A DNA stretch of 7,960 bases from JAVVEZ01 sp032250895 (lineage in GTDB: Bacteria > Pseudomonadota > Gammaproteobacteria > Pseudomonadales > Pseudohongiellaceae): assembly GCA_032250895.1 (NCBI GenBank), contig JAVVEZ010000119.1:1-7960 (forward strand), in the 5' to 3' direction. Numbering within the stretch: position 1 is the stretch's first letter; each line of letters begins with the position of its first letter. The notes beneath the pieces were generated by a model. It was given only the letters and a program-made list of their open reading frames with translations, made no database searches and was not told where the DNA came from. This document shows positions 1 to 6,220 of this stretch, piece after piece. The translations under genes were made by a program, and so were the position numbers.

Positions 1-347
1 GTGCGCAGATTCTGCGGGCCGAAGGCCACAAGGAGTCCGCCATTCGTGAGGCGGAAGGCGACAAGACCGCGCAGATCGAGCGCGCCGAAGGCGACAAGCA
101 ATCCGCCATCCTGCGTGCGGAAGGACAACGCAAGGCGATTGATACCATCCTGGAAGCGGGCAACGACAAACTCCTGCCGAAGGACGTGGTCGCCTATCTG
201 ATCGCCCTGGAATACATTGAGACGCTGCCGAACATCGCCAAAGATGGCGAACGCGTGTTCATACCTTACGAAGCCTCTGCGCTGCTGGCATCGGTCGGCG
301 CCGTCGGCGACCTGCTCGGCAAGCCACTGATCAGGGCAGGTGCCTGA
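1..347 (+). CDS. SPFH/band 7 (stomatin/QmcA-like) membrane protein, C-terminal part
   Basis: Reading from base 3, 114 codons run to a TGA at 345-347; the N-terminal part, which would hold the membrane anchor and SPFH domain, lies outside the window. What is visible is a charged helix of 11-residue repeats built on R-A-E-G-D-K-x-x-A-I-x, then a block (TILEAGNDKLLPKDVVAYL, IALEYIETLPNIAKDGERV) and a small-residue tail (PYEASALLASVGAVGDLL). In SPFH proteins of the QmcA, HflK/C and paraslipin type the AEG-rich coiled coil follows the SPFH domain and drives oligomerisation into ring-like membrane scaffolds, and bacterial members often sit beside an NfeD gene. I infer this protein is a membrane-microdomain scaffold or protease partner; the exact subfamily cannot be set from the fragment. 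The next gene starts 24 bases downstream on the same strand, so co-transcription is likely. Confidence 0.85.
   Translation, partial: AQILRAEGHKESAIREAEGDKTAQIERAEGDKQSAILRAEGQRKAIDTILEAGNDKLLPKDVVAYLIALEYIETLPNIAKDGERVFIPYEASALLASVGAVGDLLGKPLIRAGA
15..146 (+). repeat. Coding hendecad repeat (11-residue AEG units) of the SPFH coiled coil
   Basis: Four consecutive 33-base units start at 15, 48, 81 and 114. Each encodes R/E-A-E-G followed by seven mostly charged residues, with units ending A-I-R, Q-I-E and A-I-L; the last unit drifts into the following domain. An 11-residue period fits a right-handed or straight coiled coil, which is expected in the SPFH C-terminal stalk. The DNA units are similar but not identical, so this is a protein-level repeat and not a recent tandem duplication. 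Confidence 0.7.
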
Positions 348-371
348 TTCTGACACTGCCATGGGGGGCCG

Positions 372-1049
372 GTGCTGCAGACCCCCTTCCACCTGGACAC
401 CATGGAACTGACGAGTAAGCAAATCTGCCACTTGTACACTGTGGCCGCAACCGGCGAATACCCGGTACGAGACCAACTGCTCGTCAGTGCGGCACTGTAT
501 TGGGGCTTCACCGCGACGGAGCTTTCCCTGCTCGAAATAGCCCACGTCATGAGTGTGGAAGGCCAGTGGCGCGAACAGTTCCTGCTGCCTGCGGCTTTCG
601 CTTTCAACGGCCTTGCGCGCAGCGCCTGGATTCTCGATGCGCGCTTCAGGGGCTACCTGGAAAGCTGGCTTGCAGAACGCGAAACCCGGCACTGGGGTCT
701 GAGCGGCGTGGCCCGCTATCGCGGCTTCGGGGGCCGGTCGCCACTATTGCTCAATAATCAGGGCAAGCCCTTCGCGATGACTCCCCGCTCGCCCGGCTCG
801 GAGGACCTGCTGCCCTCCGGCATGCACCGTCAACTGCGTGACCTGCTGGACCGCGCCGGTCTCGAGCACTACAGCCCGCAGATCTTCCGTGACACCTACA
901 TCGTGCGCCTCTGGCTCAAGGGCCTGACCCGCCAGCAGATCGCGCAACTGACCGGTATCCGCAAGGCCGAAACCATCACGCGCAAGATCCGCCATCTGCT
1001 GCCGGAACCGCGTACGGTATTCGCGGATTTCCTGCCCGCCTCCCGTTAA
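372..1049 (+). CDS. Tyrosine-recombinase-fold protein lacking catalytic residues
   Basis: The 225 residues align by eye with the catalytic domain of tyrosine recombinases (phage integrase family). VRDQLLVSAALYWGFTATEL (32-51) matches the box containing GLRxSEL, but the catalytic Arg is Thr47. The K-loop position (A-F-N-G-L-A-R) has no lysine. The H-x-L-R-H box is YSPQIFRDTY (167-176): the His is Gln170, Arg173 is kept, and the second-box His is Asp174. The LGH...ETT..Y region is TGIRKAETITRKI (194-206), with His replaced by Ile196 and the nucleophile Tyr by Lys205. The frame is intact and there is no N-terminal SAM-like core-binding domain. It is therefore probably not a recombinase; a DNA-binding or structural role is an inference. 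The GTG at 372 is chosen because it reaches the longest frame, but ATG at 402 is an equally good start, since neither has a well-spaced ribosome binding site. It lies 24 bases after the SPFH gene. Its stop overlaps that of the convergent phosphatase gene. Confidence 0.75.
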   Translation: MLQTPFHLDTMELTSKQICHLYTVAATGEYPVRDQLLVSAALYWGFTATELSLLEIAHVMSVEGQWREQFLLPAAFAFNGLARSAWILDARFRGYLESWLAERETRHWGLSGVARYRGFGGRSPLLLNNQGKPFAMTPRSPGSEDLLPSGMHRQLRDLLDRAGLEHYSPQIFRDTYIVRLWLKGLTRQQIAQLTGIRKAETITRKIRHLLPEPRTVFADFLPASR

Positions 1050-2926
1050 CTGCCGATACGTCCACCTCCGGCTTTGGTCACTACCACGACCGCAGGGCGC
1101 GGCGGCATGGCGGCATCGAAATCCGGCCAGCGGGTCTGCGGCTGTTCGAAGCTGCCGCCCTCTGCCGGGTGCTGCACGGCACAGAAGAAGTTCTGGCTGT
1201 CAGGAGTGAAAAAAGGGCCACACATTTCAGCGCCAACGGGGGTCCTGATAAAGCGCCTGGTCAGCGCCCGGTTCGGGCCTGCCACTTCGCAGGCCCAGAC
1301 CCCGTCGGCGATACCGGCCCGTTCGGCACCATCGGTGGCGATCCACAGGTTGCCGAGCTGATCAAAAGCGCAATTGTCCGGGCAGGATAACCAGCCGTTG
1401 GCGGAAATCCCCGGGTGGTAGAGGGTTTCCTCCTTCGCGGGATTACCGGCCAGCAGCAACATGTCCCAGCGGAAAACGGCTGCCGTGTGGTCCCCGTCTT
1501 CCGGCCAGAACTCGATGATCTGACCATTGCCGTTGGCGGCCCGGGGATTGGCGGCATCCGTCTGTTGCGCTGTGCGCCGGGCATTATTGGTCAGCATCGC
1601 ATAAACCCGGCCGTTGACCGGGTTCACGTCCACGTCTTCCGGCCGGTCCATGCGCGTGGCGCCGAGCAGGTCGGCCGCCTTGCGCAGGTCCAGCAGCACA
1701 TCGGCCTGGCTCTTGAAACCCCGGTCCGGGGTCAGCGGACCCTGGCCGAAGAGCAAAGGCAGCCAGTTCAGGCGGCCATCGTCATGGAAACGGGCCACGG
1801 ACAGCTCGCCCGCTTCCAGCAAGGTCAGATTCGCCGCCCGATTGTCGGGTTGATAGGTGTCACGGCTGACAAAGCGGTAGATGTATTCAAAGACAGCGTC
1901 GTCGCCGGTATAGCCCACCACCCGGCCATCGCCATTGACATGCAGGTTGCAGCCCTCATGCTTGCAACGCCCGAACACCGTACGCTTCATCGGCACGGAG
2001 TTGGGATCGAAGGGATCGATTTCCACGATCCAGCCCACATGCAGGGGCTCCCGTGGGTTTTTGGCCAGGTCCCAGCGCTCATAATGATTGGCCCAGCTCT
2101 TGCGCCCCAGGCCCATGCCAAAGCGCCGGTAGTTTTCCTCTTCCGGGTTGCCGTCCACGGTTCCGGAAAAATACCCGTCCACGTTTTCCTCACCCGTCAG
2201 AATGGTGCCCCACGGCGTGACCCCGCCCGCGCAGTTGCCGTAGGTGCCATACGTCCTGACGCCATCGGCGGACAGCAGGGTCTTCAGCCGCTCACTGCCG
2301 GCTGCCGGCCCGGTCATGCGCATCTCGGTATTGGGTGTGATGCGGCGGTTGTAGGCCGAATCCTGCAACACCTGCCAGGTATCGCCGCTCTTGCCGATCT
2401 CGATCACACTGAGGCCATGGGCGGCGATGTCGACATCGGTCTGCGCGCGGTTGAGAGCATTGCCCGCCGGCGAACCGGGGAACATCATGCGCGGGTCGGT
2501 GTATTCGTGATTCACCACCAGCAGGCCACGGTCGGAACTGCCGGAACCCTGAGGCAGCGGCACGAAGCCGATGAAATCATTGTTGTAGCCAAACTGCCGC
2601 AGCTGGCTGTCGAGGCTCTGCCGCGCCGGATCGAAGGCGGGCGCATCGGCGAAGAGTGGATCGCCCCAGCGGATCAGAACCTGGTGCCGGTAACCTTCCG
2701 CGACGGCAAAGTCGCCGTCCAGACCCTGCGGCAGCTCCCTGAAGCTCAGGGTGGAAGGCGCAGCCGCCGCCTGAACCGCGGCATTGAAAGGCAGCGCCAC
2801 AGCAAGCCCCAGCATCCCGGACTCGCCGAGCAGCGTGCGGCGGCTCAGGCGCCGTTCCAGGATGCTCTGAAAAACCGGGCCGGCATTGTCTCCGAGAGCT
2901 CCTTGCAGGTCGTGTTCGTCATGCAT
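1046..2926 (-). CDS. phoX: PhoX-type alkaline phosphatase (DUF839), Tat-exported
   Basis: 626 residues, the usual size for PhoX. The N-terminus has a twin-arginine motif, L-S-R-R-T-L-L-G (27-34), followed by a hydrophobic small-residue stretch to A-A-A near 56, as expected for folded export of a metal enzyme. Family landmarks occur in order: VVNHEYTDPRMMFP (137-150), YGNCAGGVTPWGTILTGEEN (229-248), the GWIVEIDPFDP block near 298-308, GRCKHEG (319-325), RPEDVDVNP, a CAFDQLGNLWIATDG block and a C-terminal FFCAVQHPAEGG segment. PhoX enzymes release phosphate from phosphomonoesters in the periplasm using iron and calcium; the Cys in NCAGG (Cys232) is the probable iron-ligand cysteine and the acidic GEEN and HE residues are probable ligands, both inferred from the family. 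The start is ATG 2926 (reverse); the upstream GGTGACGG is a weak ribosome binding site. No clear Pho box was found upstream, so phosphate control is not shown. The gene converges on the recombinase-fold gene and diverges from the amidohydrolase gene. Confidence 0.93.
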   Translation of the reverse strand: MHDEHDLQGALGDNAGPVFQSILERRLSRRTLLGESGMLGLAVALPFNAAVQAAAAPSTLSFRELPQGLDGDFAVAEGYRHQVLIRWGDPLFADAPAFDPARQSLDSQLRQFGYNNDFIGFVPLPQGSGSSDRGLLVVNHEYTDPRMMFPGSPAGNALNRAQTDVDIAAHGLSVIEIGKSGDTWQVLQDSAYNRRITPNTEMRMTGPAAGSERLKTLLSADGVRTYGTYGNCAGGVTPWGTILTGEENVDGYFSGTVDGNPEEENYRRFGMGLGRKSWANHYERWDLAKNPREPLHVGWIVEIDPFDPNSVPMKRTVFGRCKHEGCNLHVNGDGRVVGYTGDDAVFEYIYRFVSRDTYQPDNRAANLTLLEAGELSVARFHDDGRLNWLPLLFGQGPLTPDRGFKSQADVLLDLRKAADLLGATRMDRPEDVDVNPVNGRVYAMLTNNARRTAQQTDAANPRAANGNGQIIEFWPEDGDHTAAVFRWDMLLLAGNPAKEETLYHPGISANGWLSCPDNCAFDQLGNLWIATDGAERAGIADGVWACEVAGPNRALTRRFIRTPVGAEMCGPFFTPDSQNFFCAVQHPAEGGSFEQPQTRWPDFDAAMPPRPAVVVVTKAGGGRIGS

Positions 2927-3303
2927 ATACCGTCACCGTCTGTCTGTGTCTGGATGGAATGCCAGCAAGAATAAACACACTCTTCCACGGAAACAATCAC
3001 TTGTCCGCAGGCTGCCGGATAATTAACCCGATGTTTATGCTATGCAGAGAAACTCTTAATATTGGCCTTGCTGCCTGAAAACCACCGGTCAAAGACCCCG
3101 CCTTGATGGCATCTCACAGACTGCCAGAAACAGGCTGTGCAGGGCACCCCCGGAAATCAAAGGTTTCACTATGCTGGCTGTTTTTTAATGGCTCTTTTCG
3201 AAAACCCCTCATGCCATGCCGGGAATTTATGTAGAATACTTCTTGCTTGCAGAAACGGCAGCAATACCTTTTCTGATTTGATTTTTCTGACCCCAGGCCG
3301 CCC
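2927..3303. other. Divergent intergenic region between PhoX and amidohydrolase genes
   Basis: This 377-base stretch has no supportable gene and is clearly more AT-rich than the coding DNA around it, with T-runs at 3181-3186 and around 3271-3287. It must hold the promoters of both flanking genes. On the plus strand a -10-like TAGAAT lies at 3232-3237 with no good -35 at the right distance, giving a leader of about 60 bases. No paired CTGTCAT-type Pho box repeats, no tRNA and no strong terminator hairpin were seen. The ATG at 3304 has only a short AGG (3295-3297) ahead of it as a ribosome binding site. Confidence 0.6.
2968..2996 (-). promoter_or_regulatory. Candidate sigma-70 promoter for the PhoX gene
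   Basis: On the minus strand TTGTTT (2996-2991) and TATTCT (2973-2968) are separated by exactly 17 bases. Transcription would begin near 2961 and leave a leader of about 35 bases before the ATG at 2926. The hexamers match the consensus only partly, so the spacing is the main support. Confidence 0.3.
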
Positions 3304-4881
3304 ATGTTTATCCGTATTCTGTTTTGTCTGTTGTTTTTGGCCCCCCTGCCCCTGCTGGCGCAGCCGGCGGACACCCTGCTCATCAACGGCAGGATGCTCA
3401 CAGTGGATGAGAATTTTTCGACGGTGCAGGCACTGGCCATCCGTGATGGCCGTATCATCGCCACCGGTGCCACGGCGACCATCCAGACCCTGGCGGGTCC
3501 TGAAACCCGGACCATCGATGTGGCCGGCGCCACCGTGGTGCCAGGCCTGATCGACAATCATTTTCACTTCGCACGCGCCGTGCAGCGCTGGCATTTGCAG
3601 GCCAGGCTCGACGGCGTCAATTCCCGCGCCCGGGCCCTGGACATCCTCGCGGCCAAGGCCGCCGCCGCGCCATCCGGACAGTGGATCATGGTGCAGGGGG
3701 GCTGGTTTCCCGAACAGTTCGCCGACCAGGCCGGCGGTTTCACATTGGCAGAGCTCGACCGGGTCGCACCGCGCAATCCACTGTTCCTGCAGGAACGCTA
3801 CAACCTGGTCTATGCCAACAGTCTGGCACTGCAGGCCGTGGGTCTGGACCCGAAGGACGGGGCCCGGCGCAATGCCGCCGGGCTGGCCACCTTTCAGCCG
3901 CCCTACGGCAGCCTGATCCAGGCCATCCCAGAAACCAGCCCGGCTCAATTGGAGCAGAACCTGACGGACTTCATGCACGCACTGAACCGGGCCGGCCTGA
4001 CCGCTCTGTACAGCCTGGGCCGGGGACCGGAGGGAGAGGATGCGGTGCTCGAACATCGCGCGGCGGCTGGAGACCTGCCCCTGCGTATCTGGCACACCCT
4101 GAGCTATGAAGCCGCCGACCCTGCCGGCGCCGATGCCGCCGTGGCGGCGATTGGTGCCGCAAGACCCAACACGTTCACTGGAGATTACGGCCTGTTCGGC
4201 CTGGGCGAACACATCTACCTGCCCTTCTTCGACTTTCCCAGCCAGTCCCGGCCCTGGCCCGAAGAAGTCATGGACAACTACATGAAAATCGCCCGCGCCG
4301 CAGCTCTGGGCGGTTGGCACATCCACGAACACACCATGAGTGATATCAGCGTCCGCGACCTTCTGGACCGCTTCGAGGCACTGAACCGGGACATCCCCAT
4401 CACGGATCTGCACTGGACGCTGGCCCATGTCTACGACATTTCCGCCGACAGCATCGCCCGCGCCAAGGCCCTGGGTCTGACCCTGGCGATACACGGCGCC
4501 GCCATGGCCGGGCGTGCCGCCATCCCCTTCCGGCGCATTCAGGACAGCGGCATCGGCTTCGGCCTGGGCACCGATGCCACCGTGGTCTCCCATTACCAGC
4601 CCTTCATCACCCTGGGCTGGGCAGTCAGTGGCAAGGATCTGGCCGGCAGGCAGGTACTCCAGGAAACCCTCAGCCGAGAGGAAGCCCTGATCGCGCACAC
4701 CCGCGCCAATGCCCGCCTGTTTTTTCAGGAAGACAATCTGGGTTCTCTGGAAGTGGGCAAGTACGCCGACCTGCTGGTGCTGGACCGGGATTACATGAGC
4801 GTGCCCGCCGACGAAATCATGAGCATTCAACCTGCTCTGACCATGGTGGGGGGAAGGGTAGTGTACCAGGCAGAAGAGTAA
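3304..4881 (+). CDS. YtcJ-like metal-dependent amidohydrolase (Amidohydro_3), exported
   Basis: 525 residues, about the usual length for the family. Residues 1-19 (MFIRILFCLLFLAPLPLLA) form a Sec signal peptide with likely cleavage before Q20. Next comes the N-terminal beta segment ADTLLINGRMLTVDE, then the metal-binding turn VVPGLIDNHFHF with His86 and His88. Further metal or catalytic candidates are His339, His341 and His343 in WHIHEH, His375 in LAHVYD, and Asp424 in GLGTDAT, the usual C-terminal aspartate. The end GSLEVGKYADLLVLDRDYM plus MVGGRVVY is the standard closing beta-sandwich of amidohydrolases. The family hydrolyses amide or related C-N bonds in small molecules; the substrate here cannot be read from sequence. 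A periplasmic location is inferred, whereas many YtcJ-like proteins are cytosolic. The gene is divergent from the PhoX gene and followed after 207 bases by a propeller lipoprotein. Its high-GC frame also creates a 553-codon antisense ORF, which I take as a shadow. Confidence 0.9.
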   Translation: MFIRILFCLLFLAPLPLLAQPADTLLINGRMLTVDENFSTVQALAIRDGRIIATGATATIQTLAGPETRTIDVAGATVVPGLIDNHFHFARAVQRWHLQARLDGVNSRARALDILAAKAAAAPSGQWIMVQGGWFPEQFADQAGGFTLAELDRVAPRNPLFLQERYNLVYANSLALQAVGLDPKDGARRNAAGLATFQPPYGSLIQAIPETSPAQLEQNLTDFMHALNRAGLTALYSLGRGPEGEDAVLEHRAAAGDLPLRIWHTLSYEAADPAGADAAVAAIGAARPNTFTGDYGLFGLGEHIYLPFFDFPSQSRPWPEEVMDNYMKIARAAALGGWHIHEHTMSDISVRDLLDRFEALNRDIPITDLHWTLAHVYDISADSIARAKALGLTLAIHGAAMAGRAAIPFRRIQDSGIGFGLGTDATVVSHYQPFITLGWAVSGKDLAGRQVLQETLSREEALIAHTRANARLFFQEDNLGSLEVGKYADLLVLDRDYMSVPADEIMSIQPALTMVGGRVVYQAEE

Positions 4882-5088
4882 TCGAGTGGGCAGATGACTC
4901 AGTCATTCCCCGGATGCCCGGGCCCGTCACTGTAGCCTCTTCCAATCCGGAAAACGGGAAGCTATCCTGCTGGTTGGCTGGAACCCCGCCTGCGTGGTGA
5001 TAACGGCAGGGACTAAAGGGATCAGGCAACACGCCTGAAGAATGCACGCCGGAAATGACGTTCACCGATACACGGGACACTGACGACC
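4882..5088 (+). other. Hairpin-rich spacer, possible structured leader of the lipoprotein gene
   Basis: The 207 bases between the amidohydrolase stop and the lipoprotein ATG contain several short stems on the plus strand: CCCGG/CCGGG (4909-4922); an outer CCCGT/ACGGG stem (4923-4958) enclosing TTCC/GGAA (4940-4952); GGTT/AACC (4972-4985); CCTGC/GCAGG (4989-5010); and the strongest, TCAGGC/GCCTGA with loop AACAC (5022-5038). This density is more than an ordinary spacer needs and could be a cis-regulatory RNA, but it matches no riboswitch class I know in full. No good promoter was recognised here. The ATG at 5089 has no clear AGGAG ahead of it. Confidence 0.4.
4894..4906. repeat. 13-base perfect palindrome ATGACT-C-AGTCAT
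   Basis: Two 6-base arms surround a single central C, 12 bases after the amidohydrolase stop. With a one-base centre it suits a dimeric-protein operator better than an RNA hairpin, although as RNA it could form a short stem. It is followed almost at once by a second hairpin, CCCGG-ATGC-CCGGG (4909-4922). Neither is followed by a T-run, so neither looks like a standard intrinsic terminator. Confidence 0.45.
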
Positions 5089-6015
5089 ATGAAACACGTT
5101 TCGATCACATTGCTGGCGACCCTGAGCCTGCTGGCCTGCGCACAGACGCCATTGCCGGACATCCGCATCATGGATACGCAGGTATTCCCGGAAAGCATCA
5201 CCTCGACCGCCGACGGCACGGTCTATGCCGGCAGTGTGAAGGGCTATGTGTACAAGGCGGCGCCGGGTTCGGCCGAAGCGCAAGCCTGGATCCGGCATTC
5301 CGAAGACAATGGCATCCTGAGCATTCTGGGGGTACTGGCGGATGACAGCAGCGCCACCTTGTGGTTGTGTTCCGTACCGAATTTTTTCGGGCCGGAACGC
5401 TCGCAGGGGCTCAGTGCGCTCAAGGCCTTTGATCTGCATACCGGGGCCATGAAGGGCAGCTATGATTTTCCACCGCCGGCCTCGGTCTGTAATGACATCA
5501 GCATCGCCCCGGATGGCACTGCCTTCGCCTCCGACACCAGCAATGGCCGTATCTTTACACTGGCGCCCGGCGCTGCTGCGCTTACGCTGTATGGCGAGGA
5601 TGCGACACTGGTGGGCATCGATGGGCTGGCGTTCAGTGCGGACGGCACTCTCTATGTAAACAATGTCCGCAGCAATCAACTGATCCGTGTCGAGTCCGGC
5701 AGCGACGGCAGGATGGGCAGACTGACACCGCTGCAACTGTCGCATGAACTGGGCGGCCCGGATGGCATGCGCCTGCTCGATGGCAGGCGCTTCATTCAGG
5801 CCGAAGGAACCATCGGCAGGCTCAGCATCGTGGACATAGACGGCGACAGGGCCGCGCTGACGGTTTTGCGCGATGATCTGGTATCCTCACCCGGCGTCAC
5901 GGTGGTCGGCAACACGGCTTATGTCATAGAAAGCAATATCGGCTATCTGCTCGATCCAGCTTTGCGCGGGCAGGAGCCACCTGCGTTCATATTGTATGCC
6001 GTGCCCCTGCCCTGA
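5089..6015 (+). CDS. SMP-30/gluconolactonase-like beta-propeller lipoprotein
   Basis: 308 residues. MKHVSITLLATLSLLAC is a lipoprotein signal peptide with lipobox L-L-A-C, so Cys17 should be lipidated and the protein held at the envelope. Position 18 is Ala, not Asp, which favours the outer membrane. The rest shows repeated propeller-blade motifs: STADGTVYAGS, SIAPDGTAFASDT, AFSADGTLYVNN and GPDGMRLLDG. The SMP-30/gluconolactonase metal triad can be placed by eye: Glu35 in FPESITS for the first acid, Asp225 in GPDGM for the usual aspartate, and Asp178 in GIDGLAF where SMP-30 normally has Asn. Asn135-Asp136 in VCNDIS fits the substrate-side N-D motif. Members hydrolyse sugar lactones or related esters, or act only as scaffolds; which applies is unknown. 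The gene follows the amidohydrolase after a structured spacer and is 103 bases from the next ribosome-bound start. No strong ribosome binding site precedes the ATG. Confidence 0.8.
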   Translation: MKHVSITLLATLSLLACAQTPLPDIRIMDTQVFPESITSTADGTVYAGSVKGYVYKAAPGSAEAQAWIRHSEDNGILSILGVLADDSSATLWLCSVPNFFGPERSQGLSALKAFDLHTGAMKGSYDFPPPASVCNDISIAPDGTAFASDTSNGRIFTLAPGAAALTLYGEDATLVGIDGLAFSADGTLYVNNVRSNQLIRVESGSDGRMGRLTPLQLSHELGGPDGMRLLDGRRFIQAEGTIGRLSIVDIDGDRAALTVLRDDLVSSPGVTVVGNTAYVIESNIGYLLDPALRGQEPPAFILYAVPLP

Positions 6016-6106
6016 GATTGACTATAAAAGCGTTCTCGCCGTCATTTTCTGCCACCCAACGATTGCGCGCGTACATCCCAGGGCTTAGCATGGAGGCCAT
6101 CACGCC

Positions 6107-6113
6107 GGAGGAG
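6107..6113 (+). promoter_or_regulatory. Near-ideal ribosome binding site for ATG 6119
   Basis: GGAGGAG lies 5 bases before the ATG at 6119. It is the best ribosome binding site in the window, yet the start it serves leads into the short remnant leader at 6119-6220 and not directly into a signal peptide. Confidence 0.6.
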
Positions 6114-6118
6114 CCGCC

Positions 6119-6220
6119 ATGAGCAAAGCATTTCCATCGACACCTGATTTCAGCGGCTTCAATGCTCCCATGCTCGGGGATGACACCTTCATCAGCGGTG
6201 ACGGCATGAGGGGAGGGGCT
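6119..6220 (+). pseudogene. Remnant of a carotenoid oxygenase N-terminus, in frame with the next gene
   Basis: The 34 codons starting at ATG 6119 read MSKAFPSTPDFSGFNAP, then MLGDDTFISGDGM, then RGGA, with no stop before the ATG at 6221. From memory of the carotenoid cleavage/lignostilbene dioxygenase family, one clade begins with F-P-x-T-P-x-F-x-G-F-N-x-P and, some 40 residues later, has F-P-P-x-L-G-D-D-x-x-F-N-G-D-G-M. Both blocks appear here but are adjacent, as if an in-frame deletion joined them at the shared proline, and the rest of the enzyme is gone after GDGM. It keeps a strong ribosome binding site. If translated it would add 34 polar residues before the signal peptide of the next protein. 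The family assignment rests on recognition by eye. The alternative is a genuine N-terminal extension of the NTF2-like protein. Confidence 0.5.
6209..6218 (+). promoter_or_regulatory. Second ribosome binding site, for ATG 6221
   Basis: A purine tract, AGGGGAGGGG-like, ends two bases before ATG 6221, with GGAG (6212-6215) at 5-base spacing. Together with the signal peptide that begins exactly at 6221, it decides the start of the following gene. Confidence 0.55.

Noticed and set aside
361..395. Hairpin from the GGGGG and CCCCC runs between the SPFH and recombinase-fold genes as a terminator
   Set aside because: The stem is only about 5 bp with a long loop and no T-run, and it overlaps the next gene's start.
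372..1049. Evidence of a mobile island boundary at the recombinase-like gene
   Set aside because: No tRNA, att-like direct repeats, inverted repeats or transposase are seen nearby, and the protein lacks the catalytic residues needed for mobility.
1415..2974. 519-codon plus-strand ORF opposite the PhoX gene
   Set aside because: It mirrors the PhoX coding frame, has no recognisable domain, and long antisense ORFs are expected in GC-rich genes. PhoX has family motifs throughout.
2927..3303. Pho box or tRNA in the divergent region
   Set aside because: No paired CTGTCAT-like repeats with 4-base spacing on either strand, and no cloverleaf or T-arm GTTCRA motif was found.
3169..4830. 553-codon minus-strand ORF opposite the amidohydrolase gene
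   Set aside because: The composition is rich in G, Q, H and V as in antisense shadows, with no motif; the amidohydrolase frame has a signal peptide and metal-binding motifs.
4909..4922. Intrinsic terminator after the amidohydrolase gene
   Set aside because: The CCCGG/CCGGG hairpin is short and has no following T-run.
4840..5040. Cobalamin riboswitch, suggested by GGGAAG and CCCGTCACTGTAG-like strings
   Set aside because: The elements are not in the canonical order, the upstream half would lie inside the conserved end of the amidohydrolase, and the B12-box region is not complete. A covariance scan could settle it.
6018..6028. TTGACT and TATAAA as a promoter for the NTF2-like pair
   Set aside because: The two hexamers overlap at one base, so they cannot form one promoter, and neither has a convincing partner at 16-18 bases. 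TATAAA alone (6023-6028) is too weak to call.
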